A stretch of 64,000 bases of DNA from Corallincola holothuriorum (GCF_003336225.1 NZ_QPID01000001.1:558001-622000); one strand, 5' to 3'. Positions 46,643 through 54,786 are shown, numbered from the stretch's first letter. Notes: generated by a model from the letters alone, not told the origin. Program-made: numbers and translations.

Positions 46643-47106
46643 ACCTACTCCTAAAACGATTCCGTTTCAGGGTAAGAATAGCTAAATCTTCGCAGAACAG
46701 ATCGGCAAACAACTGCGCAATGACACTTACGACGGAATGAAAATGAAAATAGATAATCACAGCAATAAGTTGGCAGGAGGAAAAAAAATAAAAATATTTT
46801 TCAGCTGAAAATGGCGACCATCCATGGCCAGCGTGACGTCCTTATTGCCCGCAAGGGCGACGCTCTGAGAGAGCGTCAAGTCACATAAAAGAGTCCAGAG
46901 TAAGCTATTTTTCTTGCTGTAGCGGGTACTGATACTAGGTTTAAATTCGTAGTCGAAACGAGAGGTCGCTCATGAAATCTGCTCAGTCAATTAAAGCACA
47001 AGTAAAATTCCTCGACGTTGCTGACCTAGATCAAATATCGCAACCATACCCAGATATTTTGTCGGAAATTTGACCACTACGATGTTTACTCACGCAAAAC
47101 CTTTCT
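46643..47106. other. Non-coding stretch before the acyl-CoA reductase, with palindromes
   Basis: It holds TTTTCAGCTGAAAA (46798-46811, perfect palindrome) and GACGCTCT-GAG-AGAGCGTC (46859-46877, perfect hairpin), plus a short candidate frame at 46972. No known RNA gene was recognised; the hairpin lacks a T run. Confidence 0.4.
46972..47073 (+). CDS. Candidate 33-codon small ORF before the reductase gene
   Basis: ATG with GAGAGG six bases upstream and a TGATACT -10-like element at about 46930. The predicted peptide starts MKSAQSIKAQVKFLDVADL and is acidic at the end. It ends about 90 bases before the reductase gene and upstream of that gene's promoter, so it would be a separate transcript. 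Only the ribosome site supports it. Confidence 0.25.
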   Translation: MKSAQSIKAQVKFLDVADLDQISQPYPDILSEI

Positions 47107-47107
47107 T

Positions 47108-47122
47108 TCTGGTCAGACCAGA
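47108..47122. promoter_or_regulatory. FadR operator upstream of the fatty acyl-CoA reductase
   Basis: TCTGGTCAGACCAGA is a perfect 7-bp inverted repeat about one base. It fits the FadR consensus CTGGT-C-N-G-ACCAG and nearly equals the E. coli fadBA operator. It abuts the CATAAT -10-like hexamer at 47124-47129, the position of a repressor that is released by long-chain acyl-CoA. Confidence 0.75.
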
Positions 47123-47123
47123 T

Positions 47124-47129
47124 CATAAT
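47124..47129 (+). promoter_or_regulatory. -10 element of the reductase promoter
   Basis: CATAAT, one base after the FadR palindrome; no good -35 precedes it. Transcription would start near 47136, leaving a leader of about 29 bases with GAAGAGG eight bases before the ATG. Confidence 0.4.
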
Positions 47130-47164
47130 TATGCCAGTGACAACAAATTGGAAGAGGTTGAACT

Positions 47165-49147
47165 ATGAATTACTTCGTGACCGGCGGTACAGGATTTATC
47201 GGACGCTATCTAATTGAGAAACTACTCGCTCGTGGCGGGACGGTTTATGCATTGGTTCGTAGCGATAAAGCAGAACAAAAATTACTCGACCTGTTTGCCG
47301 ATCACCAACACCAGATCAAGCCCGTGCGGGGTGACATCATTCTGCCAGGGCTGGGACTCTCCGACGAAGCCAAGACAAACTTAGTCGGCAAGATTGATCA
47401 CCTATTTCACTTGGCAGCGATCTACAACCTCGACGCCGATGCCGAGCTACAACAGCTGGCAAATGTCCATGGCACACTGCACACCCTGCAATGCGCAGAA
47501 GCCCTCAAGGTCGGTTGCTTTCACCATATAAGCTCTATCGCAGTAGCAGGGTTATATCCAGGTTGGTTCCGTGAAGATATGTTTGGACAAGCTGAACACT
47601 TAGATCACCCCTATCTGCAATCCAAACATGATGCAGAAAAATTGGTACGGGACAATCAGGCGGTACCATGGCGTATCTACCGACCCGGTATGGTTATTGG
47701 GCATTCAAAGACCGGACAAGCGGATAAAGCCGATGGCCCCTACTACTTTTTTAAAACGTTACAAAAACTGCGCCGCACACTGCCACCCTGGCTACCAACC
47801 ATAGGTGTTGAAGGAGGTTATCTCAATATCGTACCGGTCGATTTTGTGGTTGCGGCTATGGACCATATTGCCCATCAACCAGAGCAAGATCAGACCTGCT
47901 TCCATCTCACCGATCCTAATCCCAACACCGCAGGTGAAATGCTCAACATCTTCGCCGATGCAGGCCACGCGCCACGTATGGCAATGCGAATTGACACCCG
48001 GTTGTTTAATTTCATTCCTCGGCAGGTCAAATCGGGCATCCTTAAAATGCCGCCCATTAAACGACTTATGGGTGCAGTCGTAAAAGATCTCGGCATCCCC
48101 AGCAGCGCGCTCAACTTCGTCAACTATCCAACACGATTCGACTGCCAAAACACGCTAGATGCCTTAAAGGGAAGTGATATCACTTGCCCACAGTTAGCAG
48201 ACTACGCCCCCGCTATCTGGGACTACTGGGAGCGAAACCTCGATCCTGAATTGTCATTGGATAAAACCTTAGCAGGGGTACTTAAGGGCAAAACTGTACT
48301 GATCACAGGTGCTACCTCAGGCATTGGCGAAGCCACCGCGAAGATGTTGGCAGGTACAGGTGCCAAACTCGTATTGGTTGCGCGAACCCTAGCCGAACTC
48401 AAACGGGTACAAGAGGAATTAGAACAACAGGGCGGTGAAATCCATATCCATAGTTGTGACCTGTCAGACCTTGACGCCATCGAGCTAATGTTGGAACGGA
48501 TCAATGACCAGCACCTGCACATTGATCTGTTAATCAATAATGCAGGGCGTTCAATTCGCCGTTCAGTAGAGCACTCTTTTGATCGGTTTCATGATTATCA
48601 ACGCACCATGCAACTTAACTATTTTGGCTGCCTAAAACTGACCATGGGGTTACTGCCCGGTATGTTAGCCAATGGCGGCGGACATGTGATTAATCTCTCC
48701 TCAATCGGTGTACTAACGAACGCGCCACGGTTTTCAGCCTATGTGGCTTCGAAATCGGCCATGGAATCTTTTACCCGCTGTGCAGCATCGGAGTTTTCCG
48801 ACCGCAATGTACAGTTCACCACCATCAATATGCCGTTGGTGGCGACACCAATGATCGCCCCGACCGAGATCTACCAACAGATGCCCACCCTAACGCCAGA
48901 ACAAGCAGCAGAAATGATCGCTAAGGCAATCATAGAAAAACCGAAAAGAGTGGCAACCCGACTCGGTATTTTTGGTGCCTTAATCCATGCTGTCTTTCCC
49001 AAATTGGGCGAAATCATTATGAACACAGGCTTCCGTATGTTTCCTGATTCGCCAAGGGCAACCGAAGAAGTTGAACATAAAGAGAAAGAAAAGCCCTCTC
49101 AGGAAATGATCGCCTTCGCTGCACTGTTGCGCGGTATACACCTCTAA
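47165..49147 (+). CDS. Fatty acyl-CoA reductase, alcohol-forming, two-domain
   Basis: Reduces fatty acyl-CoA through the aldehyde to fatty alcohol with NADPH. Two Rossmann domains are joined. The N-terminal one has VTGGTGFIG (residues 5-13) and the catalytic Tyr150-x3-Lys154 in HPYLQSKHD; this half reduces the thioester. The C-terminal one (from about 372) has TGATSGIG (381-388), NNAG (458-461), Ser512/513 and Tyr526-x3-Lys530; it reduces the aldehyde. At 660 residues it matches the Marinobacter enzyme Maqu_2507 (661) closely along its length, from memory. It is the alcohol source for wax esters made by the acyltransferase 3 kb away. A FadR operator precedes it, and the DUF2505 gene follows after 18 bases. 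Confidence 0.93.
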   Translation: MNYFVTGGTGFIGRYLIEKLLARGGTVYALVRSDKAEQKLLDLFADHQHQIKPVRGDIILPGLGLSDEAKTNLVGKIDHLFHLAAIYNLDADAELQQLANVHGTLHTLQCAEALKVGCFHHISSIAVAGLYPGWFREDMFGQAEHLDHPYLQSKHDAEKLVRDNQAVPWRIYRPGMVIGHSKTGQADKADGPYYFFKTLQKLRRTLPPWLPTIGVEGGYLNIVPVDFVVAAMDHIAHQPEQDQTCFHLTDPNPNTAGEMLNIFADAGHAPRMAMRIDTRLFNFIPRQVKSGILKMPPIKRLMGAVVKDLGIPSSALNFVNYPTRFDCQNTLDALKGSDITCPQLADYAPAIWDYWERNLDPELSLDKTLAGVLKGKTVLITGATSGIGEATAKMLAGTGAKLVLVARTLAELKRVQEELEQQGGEIHIHSCDLSDLDAIELMLERINDQHLHIDLLINNAGRSIRRSVEHSFDRFHDYQRTMQLNYFGCLKLTMGLLPGMLANGGGHVINLSSIGVLTNAPRFSAYVASKSAMESFTRCAASEFSDRNVQFTTINMPLVATPMIAPTEIYQQMPTLTPEQAAEMIAKAIIEKPKRVATRLGIFGALIHAVFPKLGEIIMNTGFRMFPDSPRATEEVEHKEKEKPSQEMIAFAALLRGIHL

Positions 49148-49165
49148 GGATAAGGAGCAATAGGA

Positions 49166-49669
49166 ATGAAATGCACAGCCAGTCACCAATATAGCCACAG
49201 CCTTGATCAGGTTTATCTGTTTTTTCGCGATGCAGAAACAATCAGCGAAAAATATGCAGCACTAAAAGCGATAAATATAAGCATCATCCGCAACGAAGAT
49301 ACCGATGATGGCTTTATCAGTGAAACAGAGCGTGAACTGCCTGCCGATGTGCCCGCGCTGCTGGCAAGCATTCTGGGAGACTACAATAAGCTAATTCAAA
49401 AGGAGCATTGGTATAGCAAAGATGATGGCAGTCTCGGCTGCGACATGACCATAGATCTCGTTGGTGTCCCGGTTAAAATTGAAGGCCACATGCACCTGCA
49501 TGAGAACGAAACTGGCGCAATAAATGATGTCACCATCGAAATCAGTTCCTCTTTACCCTTAATCGGTAGCAGCCTCGCGCGGTATGTAGCAGGCGACTGC
49601 AAAAAGAGCATGGAGCAGGAATATCAATATATTCAGGGGCAGCTACAAGCAGCAGAAGTGGCCGAATAG
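49166..49669 (+). CDS. DUF2505 family protein (SRPBCC-like)
   Basis: 167 residues resembling DUF2505, a START/SRPBCC-like fold that binds hydrophobic ligands in a deep cavity. The SLDQVYLFFRDAETISEKYA start and the C-terminal helix KKSMEQEYQYIQGQLQAAE fit that fold. AAGGAG precedes the ATG. It is 18 bases downstream of the acyl-CoA reductase and shares its terminator, so a role in handling fatty alcohol, aldehyde or acyl intermediates is plausible but inferred. Confidence 0.75.
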   Translation: MKCTASHQYSHSLDQVYLFFRDAETISEKYAALKAINISIIRNEDTDDGFISETERELPADVPALLASILGDYNKLIQKEHWYSKDDGSLGCDMTIDLVGVPVKIEGHMHLHENETGAINDVTIEISSSLPLIGSSLARYVAGDCKKSMEQEYQYIQGQLQAAEVAE

Positions 49670-49686
49670 ATATTGCATGACAGAAA

Positions 49687-49711
49687 AAACGGGGCAAGCC
49701 CCGTTTATTTA
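49687..49711. terminator. Intrinsic terminator, reductase operon and ACBP gene
   Basis: AAACGGGGC, AA, GCCCCGTTTATTT. On the minus strand the A run gives TTTTTT, so it can end the ACBP gene as well. Confidence 0.85.
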
Positions 49712-49731
49712 TGGATTAAGCGATAGCAGTG

Positions 49732-50007
49732 TTAAGCCGCCAGCTCGCTCTTCAGGCGCGTAACCACACGGCAATAACGGTCCATGGCAGCATCCTTATC
49801 CAGGCCTTTTATATGCTCCCGCGCTTCGTGCTTGGCACAGGCGCGGAAATCAAAAAAAGCGGGCCTGGGTCCGTTAACATCGCCCTCAGTGGCTTGCTTG
49901 AACAACGCATAAAGCTCGAGCAAGTCTTCATCTACGGGGCGATGAGGCAAGAGCCGGACATCGTTTTGAGCTTGTTCAAACAGATCAAACAGGTTTGAAT
50001 CAGCCAT
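49732..50007 (-). CDS. Acyl-CoA-binding protein (ACBP)
   Basis: 91 residues of the four-helix ACBP fold that binds and buffers long-chain acyl-CoA in the cytoplasm. Recognisable blocks: FEQAQNDVRLLPHRPVDED, LLELYALFKQATEGDVNG (the YxLYKQAT motif) and RPAFFDFRACAKHEAREHIK (usually KGKAKWEAW). The last block is divergent, which may lower affinity. ACBPs are common in eukaryotes and patchy in bacteria. It lies inside the storage-lipid locus, so it probably delivers acyl-CoA to the reductase or the acyltransferase. Confidence 0.88.
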   Translation of the reverse strand: MADSNLFDLFEQAQNDVRLLPHRPVDEDLLELYALFKQATEGDVNGPRPAFFDFRACAKHEAREHIKGLDKDAAMDRYCRVVTRLKSELAA

Positions 50008-50133
50008 TTTTTTCTCCCTTACTTTGATGAGACATTAGGTTAATAGTCATACAAAAGCAGGAGAAAAGATCCGTGGCGAGATCAATAAAGGTGTTTTTTT
50101 AACCAGTCACAATGGAGCTAAACAGGGTGAAAA

Positions 50134-50718
50134 ATGCGTAATCGTGAGCGAGTCCTCAATCTTAGCTTAACGCTGTTTAATCAACAGGGCATCGCCCATG
50201 TGTCGACCTTACAAATCACTACCGAACTAGATATCAGTCCGGGTAACCTGTATTACCATTTCCGCAATAAAGAGGACATAGCTAAAGCATTGGTTCAAGA
50301 GTTTGACCAAGCTATTTGTCGAATGCGAACTGAATTCTCAAATCAAGTGACCACACTCGAAGACTATCCACCATTTCTGCTTAGCCTCATGGCCCTATTG
50401 GCACAGTACAGGTTTGTTCTTCGCGATCTCGAAACCCTGGTACTGGGAGAGCCTGACCTTAAACGCAACTTCAGCCACCTATACAACTCACTTAAGACGC
50501 TGAATAAACGAATGTTTGATCACCTTGATCACTTAGACGCCTTGAACATTGAAAAAGAAGACCAGAAGTTTCTCGCTGACAATAGCCTGATGATAGCTAT
50601 TGGATGGGTGAATCAGTTAAGCATGGTTAGCAACGAACAGGAACACGCAATGATACTGCGCCAAGGCGTAAGCCGTTTGGTCGCGCTGGTTCAGCCGCAT
50701 CTAAATACCACCGCCTAG
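50134..50718 (+). CDS. TetR-family regulator, PhaD-like
   Basis: 194 residues. The helix-turn-helix (about 25-47) ends in ISPGNLYYHFRNKEDIAKAL, very like Pseudomonas PhaD, the TetR-type activator of phasin and polyhydroxyalkanoate genes; LNLSLTLFNQQGIAHVSTLQ at the N-terminus also matches. The C-terminal ligand domain is helical. AGGGTGA lies three bases before the ATG. Placed between the ACBP and esterase/acyltransferase genes, it probably controls the granule genes, perhaps sensing an acyl-CoA. DNA targets are not identified here. Confidence 0.8.
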   Translation: MRNRERVLNLSLTLFNQQGIAHVSTLQITTELDISPGNLYYHFRNKEDIAKALVQEFDQAICRMRTEFSNQVTTLEDYPPFLLSLMALLAQYRFVLRDLETLVLGEPDLKRNFSHLYNSLKTLNKRMFDHLDHLDALNIEKEDQKFLADNSLMIAIGWVNQLSMVSNEQEHAMILRQGVSRLVALVQPHLNTTA

Positions 50719-50919
50719 CTCTTTCTTCTTATAGGTATTTGCTTGAAGACGGGCGCAGAAATAAGCTCAAGAGAGCAAGAAGACACCAATGATAGCTTGG
50801 CTTCACGAGCCGATCAGGCGCTCTACTTTGCTAAAGAAAATAGTCGAGATCAGGTACGGGTTTTCTCTGTTAGTGGCGAGCACCAACCAAGTAGTGTTTT
50901 CATTAATGGTAATAAATGA
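50719..50919 (+). pseudogene. Remnant of a GGDEF (diguanylate cyclase) C-terminus
   Basis: In the frame that follows the TetR stop codon, about 66 codons read through to a TGA at 50917. They contain SLASRADQALYFAKENSRDQ and VRVFS, the conserved end of GGDEF domains (compare ARADQALYQAKNKGRNR in the cyclase at 44133). There is no start, GGDEF motif or upstream half, so this is a broken relic left by deletion or rearrangement. Confidence 0.7.
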
Positions 50920-50942
50920 ACTTTCCCTTTTACAACGATCAA

Positions 50943-51896
50943 TTATCCCACATTCGCCTCTGCCTGCGGCAATGGCTCAGCCAACCGTTCGATCTTATCC
51001 ACGACAAATTGGCCACACTGCTGTATCGCCTGCTGCGCTTCAGGCAACTGATGAAAAATAGGAAACACGTGAGGCATGCCTTCCCAAATGCTCAAATTAA
51101 CTTCCCCCCCGGCAGCCTTTACCTTCTCTGCTAAACGAACCGAATCATCGAGCAACACCTCTTCCGATCCCACATGGATCATCATCGGCGGTAAACCGGA
51201 AAGATCGCCATACAGCGGCGACACTAAAGGATCACACGGGCAGTGAGTATTGAGATAACTGTTACGCATCAACAACAGCGTAGGCAAAGCAAAGAAAGGA
51301 TCGACATTACGTTTCGCGAACGAAGACTCACCTGTCATCGCCAGATCCACTGATGGTGAAAACAACACGGCCGCCGCAGGCAGAGGTTGCCTATCCTGCT
51401 TCAATTTCATTAAGCAGCTTAATACCAAATTACCGCCAGCAGAATCTCCCGCCATAATGATCGACGCAGCAGGCACACCATGCGCCAGTAACCAGCGATA
51501 ACCTGCCAGGCAGGCTTCTTGGGCGCAGGGGAACGGATGCTCAGGTGCCAATGGATAGTCCACCATCATACCGCGCAGACCCGTCTGTTCGCTCAAGCGT
51601 GCCAGTACAGCATTGTGCACCAATGGACTTTTAAAACAGAAGCCACCACCGTGAAAGAACAGGATCACACCATCTCGGCGACAATCAGGCATCTCAATCC
51701 ATTCGCACTTCAATGAACCTGCTTTAAACGGAATGGTAAACATATCGGAGGGGTGATTGATAAAAGAACCTAGCCGATCCATACCATCAATCACTTTACG
51801 CATATCAAATACATTGTCACAACGTTCCAGGCGGTTTCGCATCACCCGAAACAGGAGTTGATTAAATGCTTTGCTTTGCCAACTGGCCATTATCAC
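50943..51896 (-). CDS. Alpha/beta-hydrolase esterase, HSL family
   Basis: 317 residues of the hormone-sensitive-lipase-like family. The oxyanion motif is FFHGGGFCFKS and the nucleophile elbow GDSAGGNLV; the Asp/His pair is expected in MIHVGSEEVLLDDSVR and WEGMPHVFPIF. It is 30 bases downstream of the wax ester synthase gene and co-directional, so it probably belongs to the same transcript and may release fatty acids from stored neutral lipid or act on short esters. No signal peptide is seen, consistent with a cytoplasmic enzyme. Confidence 0.9.
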   Translation of the reverse strand: MIMASWQSKAFNQLLFRVMRNRLERCDNVFDMRKVIDGMDRLGSFINHPSDMFTIPFKAGSLKCEWIEMPDCRRDGVILFFHGGGFCFKSPLVHNAVLARLSEQTGLRGMMVDYPLAPEHPFPCAQEACLAGYRWLLAHGVPAASIIMAGDSAGGNLVLSCLMKLKQDRQPLPAAAVLFSPSVDLAMTGESSFAKRNVDPFFALPTLLLMRNSYLNTHCPCDPLVSPLYGDLSGLPPMMIHVGSEEVLLDDSVRLAEKVKAAGGEVNLSIWEGMPHVFPIFHQLPEAQQAIQQCGQFVVDKIERLAEPLPQAEANVG

Positions 51897-51926
51897 CCTA
51901 TAAACCGATTATTGGTCTGAACTGCG

Positions 51927-53369
51927 CTATTCCGTCTCTTGTAACAGGAATAACTGATCGGTGACGAGATCCACCGCGGTGTTAAGGACATCTTGCTCTA
52001 ATCCAGCCAAGGCGTCTGTGAGGTAGTCGGATATCTGCTCAAAATTCGGTAGCGAGGTATTGCAACCCACTAAGCCGAAATGTACCCAACCGTCATAACT
52101 ATACAGCGTGATATTCAGCGACTGACCCGGCAATAACAGTGACAAAGGGTATACCTCCGTCATCTGCGCGCCCATGTAATAACGCGGTGCATTGGGGCCC
52201 GGTACATTGGAGATAATCAGGTTACTTGCCGGAGGAACGACGCCGTTAATATTAAGCTTACCGCCTAATAATGCCGCCGCGTTTACCAAGATGGAATAGT
52301 TCACATATGCCTTCGGCGATAGATCCAACGCTTCTTGCTTTACCCCTTGGGAAGAGTGCTGAATAGCAGCTAGACGTGCCAGTGGCGTATCTTCAGGCTG
52401 TCCCATCTCCACTAAACCGATCGACATCTTGTTACATGCGGAACTCAGATCCCCTTTGGCACGCAGATTAATCGGCATCAACGCCACCAATGGTTTCTCC
52501 GGCTGCATCTGTTGAATGTGCAAATAACGCTGCAATGCGATATCGCAAACTGCCAACGCCACATCATTCATCGACGCACCCGTCAAACGACTCACCTGCC
52601 TGAAGCTGGCCATGGGAAAACGACCAACACAGATAGAACGTCCCTGCCCCGGCTTACGATTGAACGCCGTCTTTGGCGCCGTAAAAGGGGTAGTTAATGC
52701 AGATGATTTGAGGTTAAGCGCGCTCATCGCCAAGGTACTGCCAATACGGAACAAGCCAGGCAAGGTAAACGCCTGCTTGGAAAGCTTGTAGACAGCATCC
52801 AGCCAAGCCTCAACCATACCGGTTTCATCTTCATCACAGTGCCGTTCAGGCACCATGGCGTTTTCCCAAAACGCGGTAAACTCTTCGTCTGGAGTTTCAC
52901 TACAGGCGTTGATGAAAATACCACTGGCACGCATACCATCAGCCAATGCGTGATGCACTTTCAATGACAGAGCAACCTGACCATCGTCGAGACCATCAAT
53001 GACCGTGAGTTCCCACAATGGACGACTACGATCCAAGCAACGGGCATGATTGCGTGAAACCAGTGCATTCAATTGCGCCCGATCACCAGGCTCTGCCAGC
53101 GTTTCTAATCGCACATGATCAGATAAACAAACATGATCACACACCTGCCACTGCGGCAAGTTGCTGTACTTCATCTGCAATCGCCAGTTAAACGGCGCTG
53201 CAATATGCTGTTTGGTCAACAATTTTGAATAGAGGCGGCGGGCAAAACTACTCCTTTCACCCTGTTGATCTGCTGGGGGCTTTAGTAACACCAAGCCGGT
53301 CACATGCATCGGTGTATCGCTGGACTCAAACCAAACGAATGCCGTATCCATGAGAGAAAGTCCCGGCAT
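51927..53369 (-). CDS. Wax ester synthase / acyl-CoA:diacylglycerol acyltransferase (WS/DGAT)
   Basis: Joins an acyl-CoA to a fatty alcohol (wax ester) or diacylglycerol (triacylglycerol). The 480-residue protein has the catalytic HHxxxDG motif as HHALADG (residues 139-145) after DRSRPLWELTVIDGL, and the C-terminal ISNVPGPNAPRYYMGAQ block with PLSLLLPGQSLN, all typical of the family. The ATG is preceded by a perfect AAGGAGGT. It lies 84 bases after a phasin gene, with a hairpin between them, and directly before the esterase. Its alcohol substrate can come from the reductase at 47165. Confidence 0.95.
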   Translation of the reverse strand: MPGLSLMDTAFVWFESSDTPMHVTGLVLLKPPADQQGERSSFARRLYSKLLTKQHIAAPFNWRLQMKYSNLPQWQVCDHVCLSDHVRLETLAEPGDRAQLNALVSRNHARCLDRSRPLWELTVIDGLDDGQVALSLKVHHALADGMRASGIFINACSETPDEEFTAFWENAMVPERHCDEDETGMVEAWLDAVYKLSKQAFTLPGLFRIGSTLAMSALNLKSSALTTPFTAPKTAFNRKPGQGRSICVGRFPMASFRQVSRLTGASMNDVALAVCDIALQRYLHIQQMQPEKPLVALMPINLRAKGDLSSACNKMSIGLVEMGQPEDTPLARLAAIQHSSQGVKQEALDLSPKAYVNYSILVNAAALLGGKLNINGVVPPASNLIISNVPGPNAPRYYMGAQMTEVYPLSLLLPGQSLNITLYSYDGWVHFGLVGCNTSLPNFEQISDYLTDALAGLEQDVLNTAVDLVTDQLFLLQETE

Positions 53370-53393
53370 GTAACCTCCTTAGATTAGAAATCA

Positions 53394-53417
53394 GGGTGTG
53401 AACCTAAGCTCACACCC
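53394..53417 (-). other. Intercistronic hairpin between phasin and WS/DGAT genes
   Basis: GGGTGTGA and TCACACCC pair around an 8-base loop. There is no T run on the minus strand, so it more likely stabilises the upstream phasin mRNA or attenuates transcription than terminates it fully. Confidence 0.45.
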
Positions 53418-53452
53418 CGGTCAGAGTCAGGCCATTACAGATAACCTTCCGA

Positions 53453-53809
53453 CTATTTCTTGGACAGTGATTCAACTGCGTCAGCCAACTTGTCGAGCTT
53501 TTCGTTCATATCTTCAAGCTGCTTACGGTCGATACCGCTTAACTTCAAGAATAGGTCATTCACCCGAGTTTCCAGCTTGTCAGACGCTTTTTCTTTTTTA
53601 TCTTCCAACTTCTGGCGGGTGGCGTATTCCACTTCCTGCCCACGAGTCACCAACTCTTCGAAAAGCTCGGTTGTCTTGCCGTTCAGGCCTTGTGCTTCCT
53701 CCAAACTTTTACTGTAAACCCCTAAGCCAGCCAACCAGATGTTACGGGCAAGCTGCTCACCATTCTCCATCACGCGTTTTGCGGTTTCTTTTACATTATT
53801 GGCGCTCAT
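53453..53809 (-). CDS. Phasin, PhaI-like (short)
   Basis: 118 residues, almost wholly helical. NIWLAGLGVYSKSLEEAQGL and LFEELVTRGQEVEYATRQK are the conserved phasin segments found in Pseudomonas PhaI and PhaF, and the C-terminal half (KLSGIDRKQLEDMNEKLDKL) is a leucine-rich oligomerisation coiled coil. Phasins coat polyester or neutral-lipid granules. It is 68 bases after a longer phasin gene and precedes the wax synthase, so the granule coat and the enzyme are encoded together. Confidence 0.9.
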   Translation of the reverse strand: MSANNVKETAKRVMENGEQLARNIWLAGLGVYSKSLEEAQGLNGKTTELFEELVTRGQEVEYATRQKLEDKKEKASDKLETRVNDLFLKLSGIDRKQLEDMNEKLDKLADAVESLSKK

Positions 53810-53877
53810 AATGTCGCCCTCCTCTTATCTGGTAGCTGGGCGCGGCCTTCGCTCCCCGCTACGTTAGGAATATCGCT

Positions 53878-54516
53878 CTAAGCGGTTTCGGTCTCTGTCG
53901 GCTTTTTCGCCGCAGGTCTCGCAACTGCCGGTTTCGCTGCAGGTTTAGGCACAGCTTTCAGTGGCGCTTTAACCTCTGCTACTTTTCCTGCTGCTTTCGG
54001 CGCTGGCTTTTTAGCCGCTGGGCGTACCGTTTTCTTTGCCGCTGTCGCAGGTGCTTTTGCCGCTGGCTTGGCTGCCGGTTTTGCCGCGGGTTTGGCTGCT
54101 GGTTTCTTTGCAACAGCACGTTTCACGGGTGCTTTTTTGGCGACAGGCTTCTTATCTTTTGCCAATAACGCATCAACCTGCTTGGTCAAATCGTCTAGCT
54201 TTTTGTCCATCGCTTTCAGCTGCATGACATCTAAGCCGGAGGCTTTCTGCATCAGATGATTAACCCGTTGCTCAATCGCACCAGACGTTTCACTGGCCGC
54301 ATCTGCCACCTTCTCTTTCGTGCTTTGCTCTACCTCTTTGCCCCGCGCTATTAACTCTTCAAACAGCGACTGGCTCTTGGCCGATAAACCACTTACCTCT
54401 TCAGCACTCTTAGCATATGCACCAAGTCCTGCTAACCAGATGTTATGCACCATGGTCTCGCGTATTGAACCAATTTTTTTCACCGCTGCACTGGCTTTTC
54501 CAATTAGGTTACTCAT
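53878..54516 (-). CDS. Phasin with histone-like alanine/lysine tail, PhaF-like
   Basis: About 212 residues. The first 110 are a phasin domain (MVHNIWLAGLGAYAKSAEEV and a coiled coil GLDVMQLKAMDKKLDDLTKQ), followed by a long tail of AKPAA-type repeats rich in Lys, Ala and Pro, as in PhaF, which binds both granules and DNA to share granules between daughter cells. ATG 54516 is chosen because GGGAGG lies four bases upstream; the frame extends to 54567 without a ribosome site. It is the first gene of the phasin-WS/DGAT-esterase set, with a perfect FNR box about 130 bases upstream. Confidence 0.9.
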   Translation of the reverse strand: MSNLIGKASAAVKKIGSIRETMVHNIWLAGLGAYAKSAEEVSGLSAKSQSLFEELIARGKEVEQSTKEKVADAASETSGAIEQRVNHLMQKASGLDVMQLKAMDKKLDDLTKQVDALLAKDKKPVAKKAPVKRAVAKKPAAKPAAKPAAKPAAKAPATAAKKTVRPAAKKPAPKAAGKVAEVKAPLKAVPKPAAKPAVARPAAKKPTETETA

Positions 54517-54647
54517 ATTTCCTCCCTGCCTGTTTTGACTGTGCATGGGCTGATTGGACTGCGACACAGGTTTTTCAGGCGCTTTTTTAACCTACTTTGA
54601 AGGTACGCCAGAGAATTAGAGTGCTCTCTCTAAAGTCAGCGTGAGAA

Positions 54648-54661
54648 TTGATCTGGATCAA
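54648..54661. promoter_or_regulatory. Perfect FNR box upstream of the phasin operon
   Basis: TTGATCTGGATCAA matches TTGAT-N4-ATCAA at every fixed base. The ATG of the phasin gene is 138 bases away. No -10 lies at exact class II distance; TCTAAT (54620 to 54615 on the minus strand) is the nearest candidate. The protein bound and the sign of regulation are inferred. Confidence 0.6.
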
Positions 54662-54786
54662 TTGGGGAGATAATAAAAGCTGGTCAGAAACCAGACAGCG
54701 CACTTTCAGCCGAAAGGCAGCTTGGCACTCAACGAGGGTGTATTACTTATTTAAGTAATAGCGTTTTGCTTTAACTTGAAAGCAGC

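Noticed and set aside
54680-54694. CTGGTCAGAAACCAG as a FadR operator upstream of the phasins
   Set aside because: The CTGGT and ACCAG arms are five bases apart instead of three, which puts the half-sites out of phase for FadR; kept only as a curiosity.
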